Shown here: positions 10,370 through 20,939 of the stretch, piece by piece
Numbering within the stretch: the stretch's first letter is position 1
How the letters are laid out: each line of letters starts with the position of its first letter
Origin: Pseudocercospora fijiensis CIRAD86
Taxonomy: Eukaryota > Ascomycota > Dothideomycetes > Mycosphaerellales > Mycosphaerellaceae
Direction: 5' to 3'
Length of the DNA: 64,000 bases
Assembly: GCF_000340215.1 (NCBI RefSeq)
Contig: NW_006921554.1
Span: 124,001-188,000 of the forward strand
Program-made: the position numbers and the translations under genes
The notes under the pieces: model-generated
The model's input: only the letters and a program-made list of their open reading frames with translations
Told to the model about the DNA's origin: nothing
The model's database searches: none

Positions 10370-10488
10370 TCAAACTAGGAATCTATATAGTTCGAAAAAA
10401 CCAAACCGGAACTAGGGAGCTAGTTCGCCGCCAAGAAACCAAACTATATACGTTTAGTAGTTCGGAAACCGAACCACTGCGGGGTCTA
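10370..10488 (-). repeat. Right terminal inverted repeat of copy A
   Basis: Read inwards on the minus strand it starts TAGACCCCGCAGTGGTTCGG, matching the left end except for one RIP-type change (TG to TA). AACCAAACC subterminal repeats follow, as at the left end. Confidence 0.92.
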
Positions 10489-10496
10489 GCCGTAGC
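10489..10496. repeat. 8-bp target site duplication, right
   Basis: GCCGTAGC, identical to 543-550. Confidence 0.95.
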
Positions 10497-10569
10497 TACC
10501 GGCTATAGCTGCCTGCTATAGCTAGAGGCTCCTAAACTTAACCCTATAAATACTAGTAATTTTTATAGG

Positions 10570-12880
10570 CTACGTAGAAGGAAGCTTAAGTATTAAAGGC
10601 TTCCGATTTCTTTACCGAAGACTTAAAGCAACTTATAAACGAAATGTTAGCTATAAACGGTCTTCCGGAAGACTTCTTCGAAAGGGATTCTATATAGAAG
10701 ATATACCTATATCTTATAAAGTACCTCCCTATATTTCTAGGCGCGACTACCTAGCGTACTATATTCGGGAAGAATAAAGAGGCTACGTTAGACGATATTC
10801 GGGAGATTCTCTATAAATCTCGCCGAGTAGCTATTACTATCGATAGCTAGTTAAGCCGGACTATAAGGGCCTCCTTTCTCTCTATTATACTATACTTTAT
10901 TAATTCGGATTAGAAACTCTAGGAAAAACTAATCGGATTCCTAGATATTCTAGGTTCCTATACCGGTTAGGAGATAGCGAAGCTTATCTATACGGCAATA
11001 GATAGGGTTAGCGTAACTACGAAACTAATATCGATTACTACGGATAACGCTAGTAATAATCGAATATTATATAAGGCGTTATATATACTATCTACTTGTA
11101 TTTGTCTTTAAAGGAACTAATAGTACCGATAGGGTCGACTATATAGACTAGATTATAAGATCTATAATCTAGCTTAATCTTCCTAAGATTAAGCTTACTA
11201 CGATTTAGGATACGTATAACCCGGAAGATAATAAGGATCCTTAGTTAAGAAACCCTAACGGCCCTATAGAATAGGAGCCGATATTAGTAGTTATATCCCT
11301 ATAGAAGTTTCCCTATCTCGCTTATATAGTTTAAATCGCGATCTAAGCCCTCTTTAGGACGCTTAAAATTATACTATCGAACGACGACTAATAGAATGTC
11401 TTAGATAAGGGTAAAGTAAAGTCGAGAGTCGAGAAACTCGTTACGGTAATAAAATAGGATAAGATAGAGAGCCTCGCTCTCGTTTTATATAAGATATAAC
11501 TTTTATCTATAGCTAGTACCTATAGCCGGCAATCTAGGATACTATTAACCCTCTTTTTCTAGCTTCGTCGTCTAGCAATCTATACAAACTCGAGCTTATA
11601 GAGATATAACCGATTTAAGGCTATTTAAAAGATCCTTATCGAGCGCCCTAAAGTCGATACCTAGAATATCGTATAGAATAAGCGATAGTAAAAGCGGCCT
11701 TCTTAGCGCCTACTTCGTTTTACCTAAGATATTAGGACCTAATTCGATTCGACTTTCTATATACTTGCGAAGAGGTATGCTTTATATACCGCTCTCGAGC
11801 TCTATTAGAATACTAAGAGTATTAAGTAGCTCCCGCTTATATCCGTCGAATAGCGCTAAGTAGAGTATCTCGTAGATGTTAGTAAATGTTACGTAAAGGT
11901 TACTACTACGATTAGAAGAACCCGAGGACCGACGATCTACCTTGTCTTTGTGTACGATAACTAGCTCTTTAATAAGCTTAAAGAACTCGCGGCTAAGCTA
12001 GCTAAGAAGAGCGTCCCTTAGAAAGTAGCTATAACGAAAGCTATAGAGACTTCCTATACTAGGCTAGATAAATAATATACTACTGCCTTCGAGTCGTTCG
12101 AAGAGCTCTACGGCGTTATATACTTACTAAACCTAGTTAAAAAGGATATATACTAATAGAAGGAGAAATTAAAGGATAATAAGATATAGCCTAAGCGATA
12201 TTAGGAGGTTCTAGAAAAGATATTTAGTAAGCGTCGGAAAGAAACTAGTCTAAATATAGGTCGTATTAGGAAAAGGAAGGCTAAGAAGGCTTCGATATTC
12301 TATCTATTTTATAGGTAGGAAGTAGAGGTAGAAGAGTAAGTTAGTTCTATACTTAATAAAAAAGAGTTCGATCTCTATCGGCGCGTAGATAAGTACTAAA
12401 CTTATAGGCTCGGAAAGAGAGCTAATAATCTCTAGATCTTACTAGTTTTAAAGACGAATTTAGAGACAATATTCTTGCTATATAGTAGCGGTTAGAGCGT
12501 AAGTTTCTAACGATAGCGTCGATCGCTTAGGACGTCCTCGCTATTCCGAGCGTAGATATAGGCTATAAGAGATCTTTTAGTATCGCTCGTTACTAGGGCC
12601 GGTTTAATCGAATATACTCGCCTACTACCTTCGAATCTATTATAGTATTCCGATACTACCTCCTCTACTAGAGTCGCTAAGGCAAGATACTATATATCTT
12701 ATTAAAAGAGCTAATCTACTAATTAGAAAAGCTTAAGATCGAAGAAACCTAGGAGTATAAAGAGAGTACGAAATTTAGTCTAAGCGAGATCCTTACTAGC
12801 GATAACGAAGAGGAGAAAGGCAGAGGTAGAAAGCGACTATAGGTCGAGAAGCGAAAGCGTATATAGGCTTAGGGTATAAT
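10570..12880 (+). pseudogene. hAT transposase, main part (copy C)
   Basis: Continues from the N-terminal piece at 1-550. Visible in order: EDFFERDSI, RRVAITIDS, then ITTDNASNN at 11030-11066, GPTIYLVFVYDN, a region ending FEELYGVIYLL, and DVLAIPSVDIGYKRSFSIAR at about 12530-12585, where the usual Glu is Lys (GAG to AAG). It ends in an acidic then basic tail near 12880. All interruptions seen are TAA/TAG at Gln/Trp sites. An intron with a GCCGGC motif lies at about 11492-11560. H3-B follows 260 bp downstream. Confidence 0.88.
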
Positions 12881-13143
12881 ATAGCTAGTAGATATAGCCG
12901 GCAAATAGCTACCTTTACTAGAGTTTCTATATATAACCGACCTATATAGTCGGCGCATATAGCCGCCGTATATAGCCGCCGTATATAGCCGCCGTATATA
13001 GCTAGTATAGGTTCCTAATATGTTTTAAATTCCTAAATAGAGTAGTTGCTATAGCAACCTATCCCGCTCGCCTAATACTAGTTCTAAATCTCTATTCGCT
13101 CTTCCTTTTCTTCTTCCCTTTCCCTATATTCTAAAATATAAAT

Positions 13144-13919
13144 ATACCCTACGGATTCGGCTCTTCGGGCCTTACTAAGTCGGCCGCCTCCTCTCCCTAT
13201 AGCGACTATACTAATTACGAATCTAACGAGGGCCTACTAAGACGGTTTAATAGAAGACTATTTAGTTTAGAAGATAAGAGATATTTAATATCTTTTTACG
13301 ATTAAAGGCTTATAGATTTTCTAGATACTACCGATATACCCTCGTCGCCTAAATATATATAAAGATACCTTAAGAACTTAGAGAAGGGCAAGGATAAAGG
13401 ACGCTAAGTACGGAAAGACTATAGCGAGAACGAGATATCGGAGGAGGAGGACTATTCGTAGTATATATAAAGGAAGGGGATTTCTCGTAAAATAGTATCG
13501 AAAAATAAGGTAGCTTCGTCTAGATAGGCGAAGGCTAAAGCGGGAAAAAAAGTAGGTAGACGAAGACTATTACGAAGAAGAGTTATTCTTCTATAAGGAA
13601 AAAGGGTAAAGGGCGGCGCTTTAAACCGGGTACTATTACCCTTCGCGAGATCTGGAAATTCTAAGATAAGAAGGGGACTAAGCTTTTAATTCCTAAGGCT
13701 CCTTTCTAGCGACTCGTTCGAGAAATTATATTAGATTTTAAGTCCGGTATACGATTTATAGCTACGGCGATTAGTATTCTTTAGGAAGCTACGGAGGTAC
13801 TTCTTATAATTAAGTTAGAGCTTTCTAACCTTCTTACTATCTATACGAAGCGGGTTACTCTTTAATAAAACGATATATAGCTTCTAGCTAAGATTCGGCG
13901 TCGATTTATAGCGGAATAA
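13144..13919 (+). pseudogene. Centromeric-H3-like gene, H3-B (copy C)
   Basis: Collinear with 4989-4205. It starts at ATA (ATG in copy A) with PYGFGSSGL. A basic tail follows, then the fold: FKPGTITLREI, GTKLLIPKAPF, RLVREIILDFKSGIRF, LSNLLTIYTKRVTL, LLAKIRRRFIAE. Here the first part can also be read without the intron, because this copy has one more base than copy A in that stretch. TAA at 13917 is probably a mutated Gln codon. The frame goes on for about 40 codons in a form shared with copy D (KRPLLGHKPFDTFSFSFSIN). Confidence 0.85.
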
Positions 13920-15010
13920 TTAGGATTTGTATTTAGTAACTAGACTAATCGCTTACCTAGCAAACGGCCGCTCTTAGGGCATAAGCCTTTCGATACCTTC
14001 TCCTTCTCCTTCTCTATTAACGCTCTCTAATTCTCTATTAATCGTATTACTAGAGAATATCTATACTATAGTAGGCTTCCGTAGATAGGCCGGCTATTTA
14101 GTAGGAGGAGGCTTCTTTCCGTATTCTTTTACTAGCTATATATACCGGCTATACCTCTAATTTCAACTCCGCGCCCTACCTAGATCTAGGATACGAAGTA
14201 GAAACCTAGTACCTTATATTTACTAGGTTGTCGCGAAGCGATAGCAAATAAGATATAGAGGGTTACGGCTTCCTTATAAGGACTAAGGAAGCGGCTAGGA
14301 CTAGGAAAATAGGCTATAAGAGTTAGTACTATCGGGCGTCCGCGGCTAGTTAGCCGTATTAAACCCGGATAAGGATTACTCTATATTTAAAGATACGGTA
14401 ATAGTAAGGTAAACTATAGGCTCGAGTAAATACTTTACCGCGGCTAGTTAGCCGTTATATTACTAAATAGAGCTCGACTTAGATAATCGTATAACTAGAG
14501 AAATTAGTACTATTATTTATAGTATTATAGTATTACTAGGTAGAATTTCCTAGATTCTTCTTATAAAGCGAGTCGCCGTTTTACTATCCGGCGGATAAGT
14601 ATTTCTATTTCTAGGCGAGAAAGCCGGTTCGGTATTTAATCGAACTACTAAAAAATACCTATATTATAGTAGGCTACCTTTATTACGCCAACTATTTTCT
14701 AAAAGGAGGCTTTCGCCGTATTCCTATACCGACTATAGGTACTAGCTATATTTTAAAGTTTGCCGTTCCTATCTCTTTTAGCTCTACCTATCTTCTTTAC
14801 TTACTATAACGTTACTCTACTACAGGCTTACGAGAAGCTTACTTAGTTGCCTAGCGATACCGCGATACTATCCCTCTCGGCGTATAGAATCTTCGTATCG
14901 ATACCTATACTTCTACGCTCTATATCTACTACCTCTACTATATCTCCGCTCCGCGCGCGCCTTTCTATATCTTCGTAACGTACTTTTCTACTAATTCGAC
15001 GACTTTTATA
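13920..15010. other. Spacer between H3-B and H3-A in copy C
   Basis: No gene recognised. It has GCCGGC-type motifs at 14140-14150 and a repeated stretch of about 110 bp (CCGCGGCTAGTTAGCCGT at 14338 and 14439). The latter is in tandem form in copy D at 61573-61790. Confidence 0.6.
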
Positions 15011-15680
15011 ATAGCGAATCTACTCGACTAAAGTCCGAAGCCTCGTAAGAAGGGACCTACTACTACTTTAGGTCGTAATATAACTAGACCTAGTAGAAAG
15101 AGTATAGTATATTTACGTAAGATAGCTACTACCGCTACCGGTCGCGCTAGGTAAAAGTAGACTATAGGTAAGAATCTACGTAAGACGACGGCGGGTAAAG
15201 CTCTATATAAGACGACGACGAGTGCTTCTACTACTAGTAGTAATAATCGTAGTAAGCGTCGATAACGCCTAGGAAGTAAGTTTTCTCTATAGCCGGTAGC
15301 TATAGCTAGTAGTATAGCCGGTAGCGTAGCCGGTAGCGTAGCCGGCATCTTTACTCCTTTTTACTAATCCTTCTTTAGCCGGAGCCCTTCGTAAGATTCG
15401 GAGGTATTAGAGGGGAGATAAGCTCCTTATTCCTAAAGCTCCCTTCTAGCGACTTATTCGCGAAATTGCTATTAGCTATCGAGTCGATTTTCGCTTTTAG
15501 AGATCCGTAATCGAGGCCCTTTAGGAGGCTATAGAACCCTATCTAATTCGTATCTTTAAATATATATTTCTCTTCTATCTCTTTTCGACCTATACTAATA
15601 CTATTTTAGCTATCTAACTTATAGCTATTTACGCTAAGCGTATTACGATTATATAGAAGGATTTTATCGCCCTCTATTAG
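15011..15680 (+). pseudogene. Histone H3-like gene, H3-A (copy C)
   Basis: Exons 15011-15275, 15379-15561 and 15610-15680. Exons 2 and 3 have the same lengths as in copy A. Exon 1 is 27 bp shorter because it has two rather than three 9-codon GK(A/N)LRKTT-type tail repeats. Intron 1 (103 bp) holds the GCCGGC tract; intron 2 (48 bp) has lost its GT to AT. The fold reads ALRKIRRYQRGDKLLI in one reading, then PKAPF, RLIREIA, NLIAIYAKRITI-like, with stops at Gln sites. The minus-strand open frame over exon 1 is a shadow of the basic tail. Confidence 0.87.
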
Positions 15681-16052
15681 ATTCTTACGGGCTAGAATAT
15701 CTTTATTCGATATAGTAAAAGATAGTGTAGTTATTCTTAGTGTCCTCTATAAGCGTTTCTATACGTAAAATATAGCGCTATATAGTACGCTCTATATACT
15801 CTCTAGGCATATATATATAGTATAATATACTTTCTTAGGCGTACGGAATTAAAGTTTTCGGAAATTCTATTAGTACTAGTCTTATAAAGGGCTTGCTTAA
15901 GTTGCGTATATATCCTTATACTTCTTAGAAACCGATAAATTCTATAGTTCGAACCTACTGTTCCTATAGTTTCTTAGTAAACCAAACTAAACTAACCCGA
16001 AATTTTAGCTTAGTAAACTAAGCTAACCTAACCGGAACTACTACGGCGTCTA

Positions 16053-16370
16053 GATACTACGGCGCTCGACGTATTTCGCCCTAAGCTACTATCGAGAATA
16101 ATTCGCCTTAAGAAGACGCTAATATAGAAACCTATACCTAATACTCCGTAGATACCGGCTATCGATTATCTACTATATTTATACTTTAATATCGGCCTAC
16201 AATTTAAATCCGTAGAGGGTTAGGTGATAAGCAAGTAGGTTAGTAAGTAGAAGGCATTAGATAATATAAAATTTATATATATAGCTAAGATAGTATAGGT
16301 CTTTACTATATTTCTAGTTCTACTTCTCGTACTATAGGAGGACTAAAAGGAGTTAATTAAAGAACTTAGT
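16053..16370. other. Right flank of copy C, no gene seen
   Basis: Heavily AT-shifted sequence with one ACCGGCT motif at 16153. No open frame or family match was found. Confidence 0.5.
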
Positions 16371-16372
16371 AC

Positions 16373-17215
16373 CTTTAGTTTAGAAAACATTAAAGATATA
16401 CTCCCTAGGATAAAATAGTATAGTATATCGAATTGCTTTATCTAGGACTATATACTAATACTATATAACGAGCCGATTATAGTATCTCTATAGTAAATAA
16501 TCCGAATTAAGCGTAGCAAGTAGCGCTAGTATAGGTATAGGAGTAAGATTGTACTAGCTAGTTTTAAGCTATAGAATGTTTTCTTAGTAGATATAGTAAG
16601 TATCGATCTGCCCCTACCTACTAGTTATATAAGACTAATATTTATATATTATCTCTAGTAGCTAGCGGTATAGAAAGAATACACCTATTATTACGATAAT
16701 ATCCTAAGTACTAGTAATATAGCGTATAGGATCCTAATCGATATATAGAGTAACTAGACTAATAGTACCTAGGCCGACCTTATCGACTAGTTCGTATCTA
16801 CGAGGAATAGGAAAGATAGATATAGCGACGAGAAGTAGCTAATAGCAGTATATATAAGCTAGATTATAACTAGTATAAACCTCCCCCCTACGGACACTGT
16901 TATTATTATCGATAATTACTAGCTCCCGGAGAATAATATTTAAATAGATAGTAGAGTATCTCGTACGGTAGCCGTTTAGCGAGCAGATTTTACTAAGTCG
17001 TACTTGTTTGTAATAATATCGGTTCTAGGTATATAGGTAGTATAGGTAATAAGTAGATAGGTACGAGCTTAGGATATAGAATAATCGCTCGGCTTCGAGA
17101 AGGAAAAACAAAAGAAAAAGAGTAAAGTATAATAGGATATAACTATAGCGTATATAGGCGTAGGTAGTATCGGTAGGAGAGGTAGTATATAGAGTCGATA
17201 CCGATATAGTATATA
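16373..17215 (+). pseudogene. Unidentified degraded gene
   Basis: One plus-strand frame of about 280 codons is interrupted only by TAA/TAG at sites fitting former Gln/Trp codons, as expected for a RIP-killed gene. Readable pieces are KIVLASFKL, NVFLVDIVSIDLPLPTSYIR, YYDNILSTSNIAYRILIDI, FVSTRNRKDRYSDEK and INLPPTDTVIIIDNY. A Lys-rich stretch (FEKEKQKKKSK) is near the end. I could not place the protein in a family. Its start is not defined. It precedes the Argonaute remnant on the same strand and could be part of the same captured or duplicated locus. Confidence 0.45.
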
Positions 17216-17960
17216 TACTATAAAATATAAATATAAGTAAAGCAAGCCGTAATATTATATTTACTCGCGCCTAATATTTACTACTACTACCGTAGGTATA
17301 AATTAGCGATACGACTTAACTACCGACTCGCTATCTAACTTAGACCGACTAAGACCGCGAATTAGTAAACCTACCTATTTAGAAGCGACCTAGATTACTA
17401 CTCTACTCTCCTCCTCCCCTCTCCTTATATCTCCCGGCTCCGTATAGTATATTATACTATTTCCGTAAGCTCCTCTACGCGTCGAGTATAAGGTTATTAT
17501 ATACTTATTATTTTTATAATATAGTCGCAACTTATTTACGTAATTGCTCTAACTCGAGTACTAACCGCTCTATCTCGTTTTATAATTCTTCGTTCGTCTT
17601 CTATTATATAAATAGTAGTAGTCTATACTAACGGATATATAGCGCTACCCTACTAGAGATACGAATGCTTCGTTTAATCTATCTATCTAGTTCCTCTATA
17701 TTAGGAAAGGCTAACTAGCTACTACGTTTATCGACTCGATTTAGTACTAACGACTTAACCGCGTTCTACGACTCTTAACTATCTTTTACCTTATCTATAC
17801 TATCGAAATCCCCTATTATTCTAGCGTTAAGTAGAACATATATAGTATAGACTCTAAGCTAGGAAATCGAATCTAGTCGACTGTATTACGTAGTATATAT
17901 AATCGGATATTAACGTAGCCGTAGCTAGAGCGATCGCTAATTAGCGCGCTAGCTAGAACT
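17216..17960 (-). pseudogene. Possible degraded coding stretch
   Basis: The minus strand has a frame with few stops over about 17220-17880 (pieces NYVNKLRLYYKNNKYITTLY and SKLDSESVVKSYR). A second minus frame shows a heptad-like stretch (NEIERLVLELEQLRK). Neither matches a family I know, and which frame was real is not clear. It may be non-coding. Confidence 0.25.
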
Positions 17961-17974
17961 ATACTCGGCACTAC

Positions 17975-18478
17975 GATATTATTAGCTACGTAGCGCCGCT
18001 ATTATGCCTACGGAGCTAGATTATAATAAGGGCAAGGCGTAGGCAAAATTAAGCTTAAGATAAGAACTACGCCGGCGGTAAGGAGCCTCGCGAGGAGGTC
18101 GCTATAGTAACGGCTAATACGAGCCTCTAGTAGAATAAGAAGCTAAATACTATCTACTACGTAACGCCGCTATTATACCTATAGAGCTAGATTATAGTTA
18201 GAATAAGGCGTAGGTAAAGTTAAGCTCGAGATAAGGACTACGCTAGCGGTAAGGAATATAGCGAGGAAGACGCTATAGTAACCGCTATCCTTAAGAAGAA
18301 GAAGAAGAAGAAGAAGAAGGTTATCTACTACGTAGCGCCGCTATTATATCGTAGAGCTAGACGATAGCTAGAGTAAGGGTAAGGTTAAGCTCGGTAATAA
18401 CTATATTAGCGGCAAGGAGTATAGCGAGGAGAACGTAATAGTAACTACTATCCTTAAGTAGAAGAAGAAGCCTAATAT
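17975..18478 (+). repeat. Three tandem units of about 165 bp, likely coding
   Basis: Units start at about 17975, 18151 and 18316, each with CTACGTA(A/G)CGCCGCTATTAT and a run towards AGAAGAAGAAG. The GAA-run is longest in unit 2 (18295-18318). In one frame each unit reads RxAAIxPxELDxxxxKxxxKL..., so it may be an N-terminal repeat domain of the following Argonaute, or separate repeats. Confidence 0.6.
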
Positions 18479-18654
18479 AGTCTAATTGTATTATATATAT
18501 AGTTTAGTAATAAGAAGCACGAGTACTAAAATTTACGACTTCCGACTAGGCTAGAATAAAGTAATAGAACCTTAACTCCTAGCTAGACTTATACGTCTAA
18601 GTCGATCCTAACTCGATAGTTATTTAGTAGAGCAATTACTACTAGTACCTTCTA

Positions 18655-20168
18655 CTAACCTAAGCTTTAGGCCGACGCGCGTATCGATAATTTTAACTAG
18701 CTTAAAGCTTTCTTCTATATATTAAAGGTCGATAACGCCGATATAAAAAATAGCTAGTAAGAGCCGTTTAGAGTTAAGATTAAGACTCTTATCGGCTTCG
18801 CGAAGGTTGCTAATAAGGTTAAGGTCTAGCGTTTTAGTAATACTAACTAGGTTAAATTCTACTTCGTCGACCCTATAACTAGAAATACTATACCGCGATA
18901 GATTAGGGTAAATAATTACTTCCGTTAATACTACGGAATTACCTTTAGATATCTAGATCGTCTAGTACTAAACGCCGGTATACGCGCAAATCCCCGATAT
19001 CTGCCTATAGAGTTATATATAGCCCTTCCTAGCTAGCCTTATTAGCGCCTACTTAGCGCTAACTAGACTTCTAGAATACTTAAATTCGTAGCTAGATCTC
19101 TAAATCTTAATGCTATATCTATTACTAGAACTCTCGGCGCTAGACTTAGGAATAATCTACGACTTATCTATCCTACCGACTCTAACGGTAATCCTTAGTT
19201 AACTTCTATAAAGCTATTTAGCTTCTTAATAGGTACTAGTATAATTATAATCCTAGATAGTACTCGGGTAACCTATAATTCGAATTCGAAACCTATTACG
19301 CCGAAAAAAGACTCCTCTATTCTAAAGGGTAGTAGCGTAGCGTACTACGTACTAAATACTATTAGCAAACTACTAGATAATAAGAAAATACTATTTAGTA
19401 TTAATATAACCGACCTATCGCTAGGCTTCTCGAAGGGTACGCTATTAATAGCTACCCTTATTACTAGCGTCGATAAGTATCTATTCGAATAGCGAGGCTC
19501 GATACGACTATAAGACAGCCGATAAGAAATAGTTAATAAGCTCGAAGAAATAGTAATTAAGCGTCTAAACGTATAGCGTAAGAAGAACATCTCTCTACTA
19601 AACAAAGTTATTATTTACTACAATATCATCTTAGAAGGCTAGTATAAACTAGTCCTATAGATAGAACTACCGTCTTTCGAAAAGGCCTTTACTAAGCTCT
19701 ATAGTAGTAGGGAGGAGTAGCCGAAGATAACCGTTATTATCGTTAGTAAGCGTTATTATACTCTCTTCTACCCGACTAGTAAATAGAACGTAGATTTTAA
19801 GCTCTAGCGCTATAAGGATTTTTAAAACCTACTCCTAGATATAGTCGTCGATCGTAGGATTACTAATTAGATCCTATATAAGTTCTAGCTATAGTTATAT
19901 TTAGGACTTTAAGGTATAGTACGACCCGCTTACTATATAGTTATTAAAGACGAAATTAAGTTAAAGGCGGATAAACTTTAGGAATTTATATACTACCTCT
20001 ACTGCCTCTTTAGCCGTACGATAAAGGCTATATCTATATCCCTACTAGTATACTACGTAGACCTAATTTACGAACGTAGCCGTATCTATTTGTTTAGTTT
20101 CCTAGCTAAGAGTTATAGTAGTAATTCTTTAGTCTTTAACGCTAGATAAGAGTAGTCCTACTTAACAG
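18655..20168 (+). pseudogene. Argonaute (QDE-2-like), RIP-inactivated
   Basis: One frame of about 500 codons, broken only by TAG/TAA, shows the C-terminal two thirds of an Argonaute, the small-RNA-guided slicer of fungal RNAi. The PAZ end reads YYGITFRYLDRLVLNAGIR and NPRYLPIELYIALP. The PIWI domain shows INITDLSLGFSKGTLLIATL, VDKYLFE, EIVNKLEEIVIKRLNV, ILEG, YKLVL, ELPSFEKAF, KITVIIVSKRYYTLFYPT, DIVVDRRITN, GIVRPAYYIVIKDE and IKAISISLLVYYVDLIYERS. At the four catalytic sites this copy has N, E, N and D; the first N fits a RIP change of D. The N-terminal lobe is not resolved and may lie in the repeats upstream. RIP implies that the gene was present in more than one copy. Confidence 0.88.
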
Positions 20169-20588
20169 AAGAAGAAGAAGAAAATATTAGAAGGATAAAC
20201 TTTAGCAATTTATATACTACTACTACTATTTCTTTAGCTATACTACTAAGGCCGTATTTACCTATAATAGATATACATATTAGCAATCCGGCGCTCGAAT
20301 TCGATATTAGCCGAATAGCGCCGTAGGCTCGGGGCTCGTACCGCTATATTAAAAGAACCTATAAGGCTATAATAGTTATTAAGTAGCTATAGGTAGAGCT
20401 ATTTAGTTTAGCCTTCGTAGGAATAGGCTAATTAATAACTATCGTAGCCTTATACGCCCTTTTAATATAGCGGCAAGAGCCCTAAGCCTATAGCGTTATT
20501 CGCCTTAACTTTTATATAATTATAATAGTAACGAAAACTATACCGCATCTCTACCGAGAATTATAATAGGATACTATAAAAAACAAGG
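20166..20588 (+). pseudogene. Partial repeat of the Argonaute PIWI end plus degraded tail
   Basis: After a second GAAGAAGAAG run, the frame starting GATAAACTTTAG at about 20195 resembles 19970-20040 in the Argonaute. DKL-FIYYYYYFFSYTTKAV here parallels DKL-FIYYLYCLFSRTIKAI there. The similarity fades after about 30 codons, and the frame continues readable (GARIRY, SAVGSGLVPLY, FSLRRNRLINNYRSLIRPFN) to about 20588. It may be an internal duplication or the remnant of a second Argonaute. Confidence 0.5.
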
Positions 20589-20885
20589 AGACTAGATAGC
20601 GGGACCTAAAGCAGTATAGAGATATAGTAGCCGGGAGGCTAGATCGGATAGGGAAACTAGATAGCGGGACCTTAAGTAGTATAGAACCTATACGAATTAA
20701 GACTAAGTCGGGCATCCGTAGCTAGTCGGGGCTAGTAGTAGTAGTAATAGGATATAGATATAGTAGCCGAGAGGCTATATCGGACAAGGAAATTAGATAG
20801 CGGGACCTAAAGCAATACAGAACTTATACGAATTAAGACTAAGTCGGATATACGTAGCGGGTCGGAGCTAGTAGTAGTAGTAGAA
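20589..20885. repeat. Tandem repeats of about 135 bp
   Basis: Two full units and one partial unit share ACTAGATAGCGGGACCT, GTATAGAACCTATACGAATTA, TAAGACTAAGTCGG and a GTAGTAGTAGTA run. A third start is at 20589. No coding sense was found. Confidence 0.75.
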
Positions 20886-20939
20886 CACTAGGGCAGTAGC
20901 TAGAATAATAATTTTAACTCGTAGCGGCTAAACTTGTCG

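Larger units (their letters stand above)
551..10488. mobile_element. Complete giant hAT transposon carrying histone genes (copy A)
   Basis: The element begins TAGACCCCGCAGT and ends with the mirror image GCGGGGTCTA, flanked by the perfect 8-bp duplication GCCGTAGC. At 9,938 bp it is much larger than ordinary hAT elements of roughly 2.5-5 kb. It encodes, from left to right, an unknown helical protein (+), histone H3-like gene H3-A (-), histone H3-like gene H3-B (-), a hAT transposase (-) and an unknown basic protein (-). Tandem repeats and GCCGGC motifs fill the spacers and many introns. RIP is lighter than in copies B, C and D, since CpA and TpG survive in places, so this is probably the youngest copy. 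It inserted into an intron of the transposase gene of its own relative, copy C. Confidence 0.93.
10489..16052. mobile_element. hAT copy C, inverted, interrupted by copy A
   Basis: Continues from 1-550. It carries, left to right on the plus strand, the transposase, H3-B and H3-A, ending in a terminal repeat whose last bases are GGCGTCTA at 16052. The segment matching the unknown small gene (983-1522) is missing. The other end lies outside the window, so its target duplication cannot be checked. RIP is heavier than in copy A. Confidence 0.88.

Noticed and set aside
551..10488. Copy A as a Starship-type giant element
   Set aside because: No tyrosine recombinase captain is seen; the mirrored ends, 8-bp duplication and TTDNASNN transposase are those of hAT.
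15028..15348. 106-codon minus open frame rich in Leu and Arg
   Set aside because: It is the antisense of the basic tail and intron of H3-A in copy C. Removal of TG and CA makes such shadow frames common.
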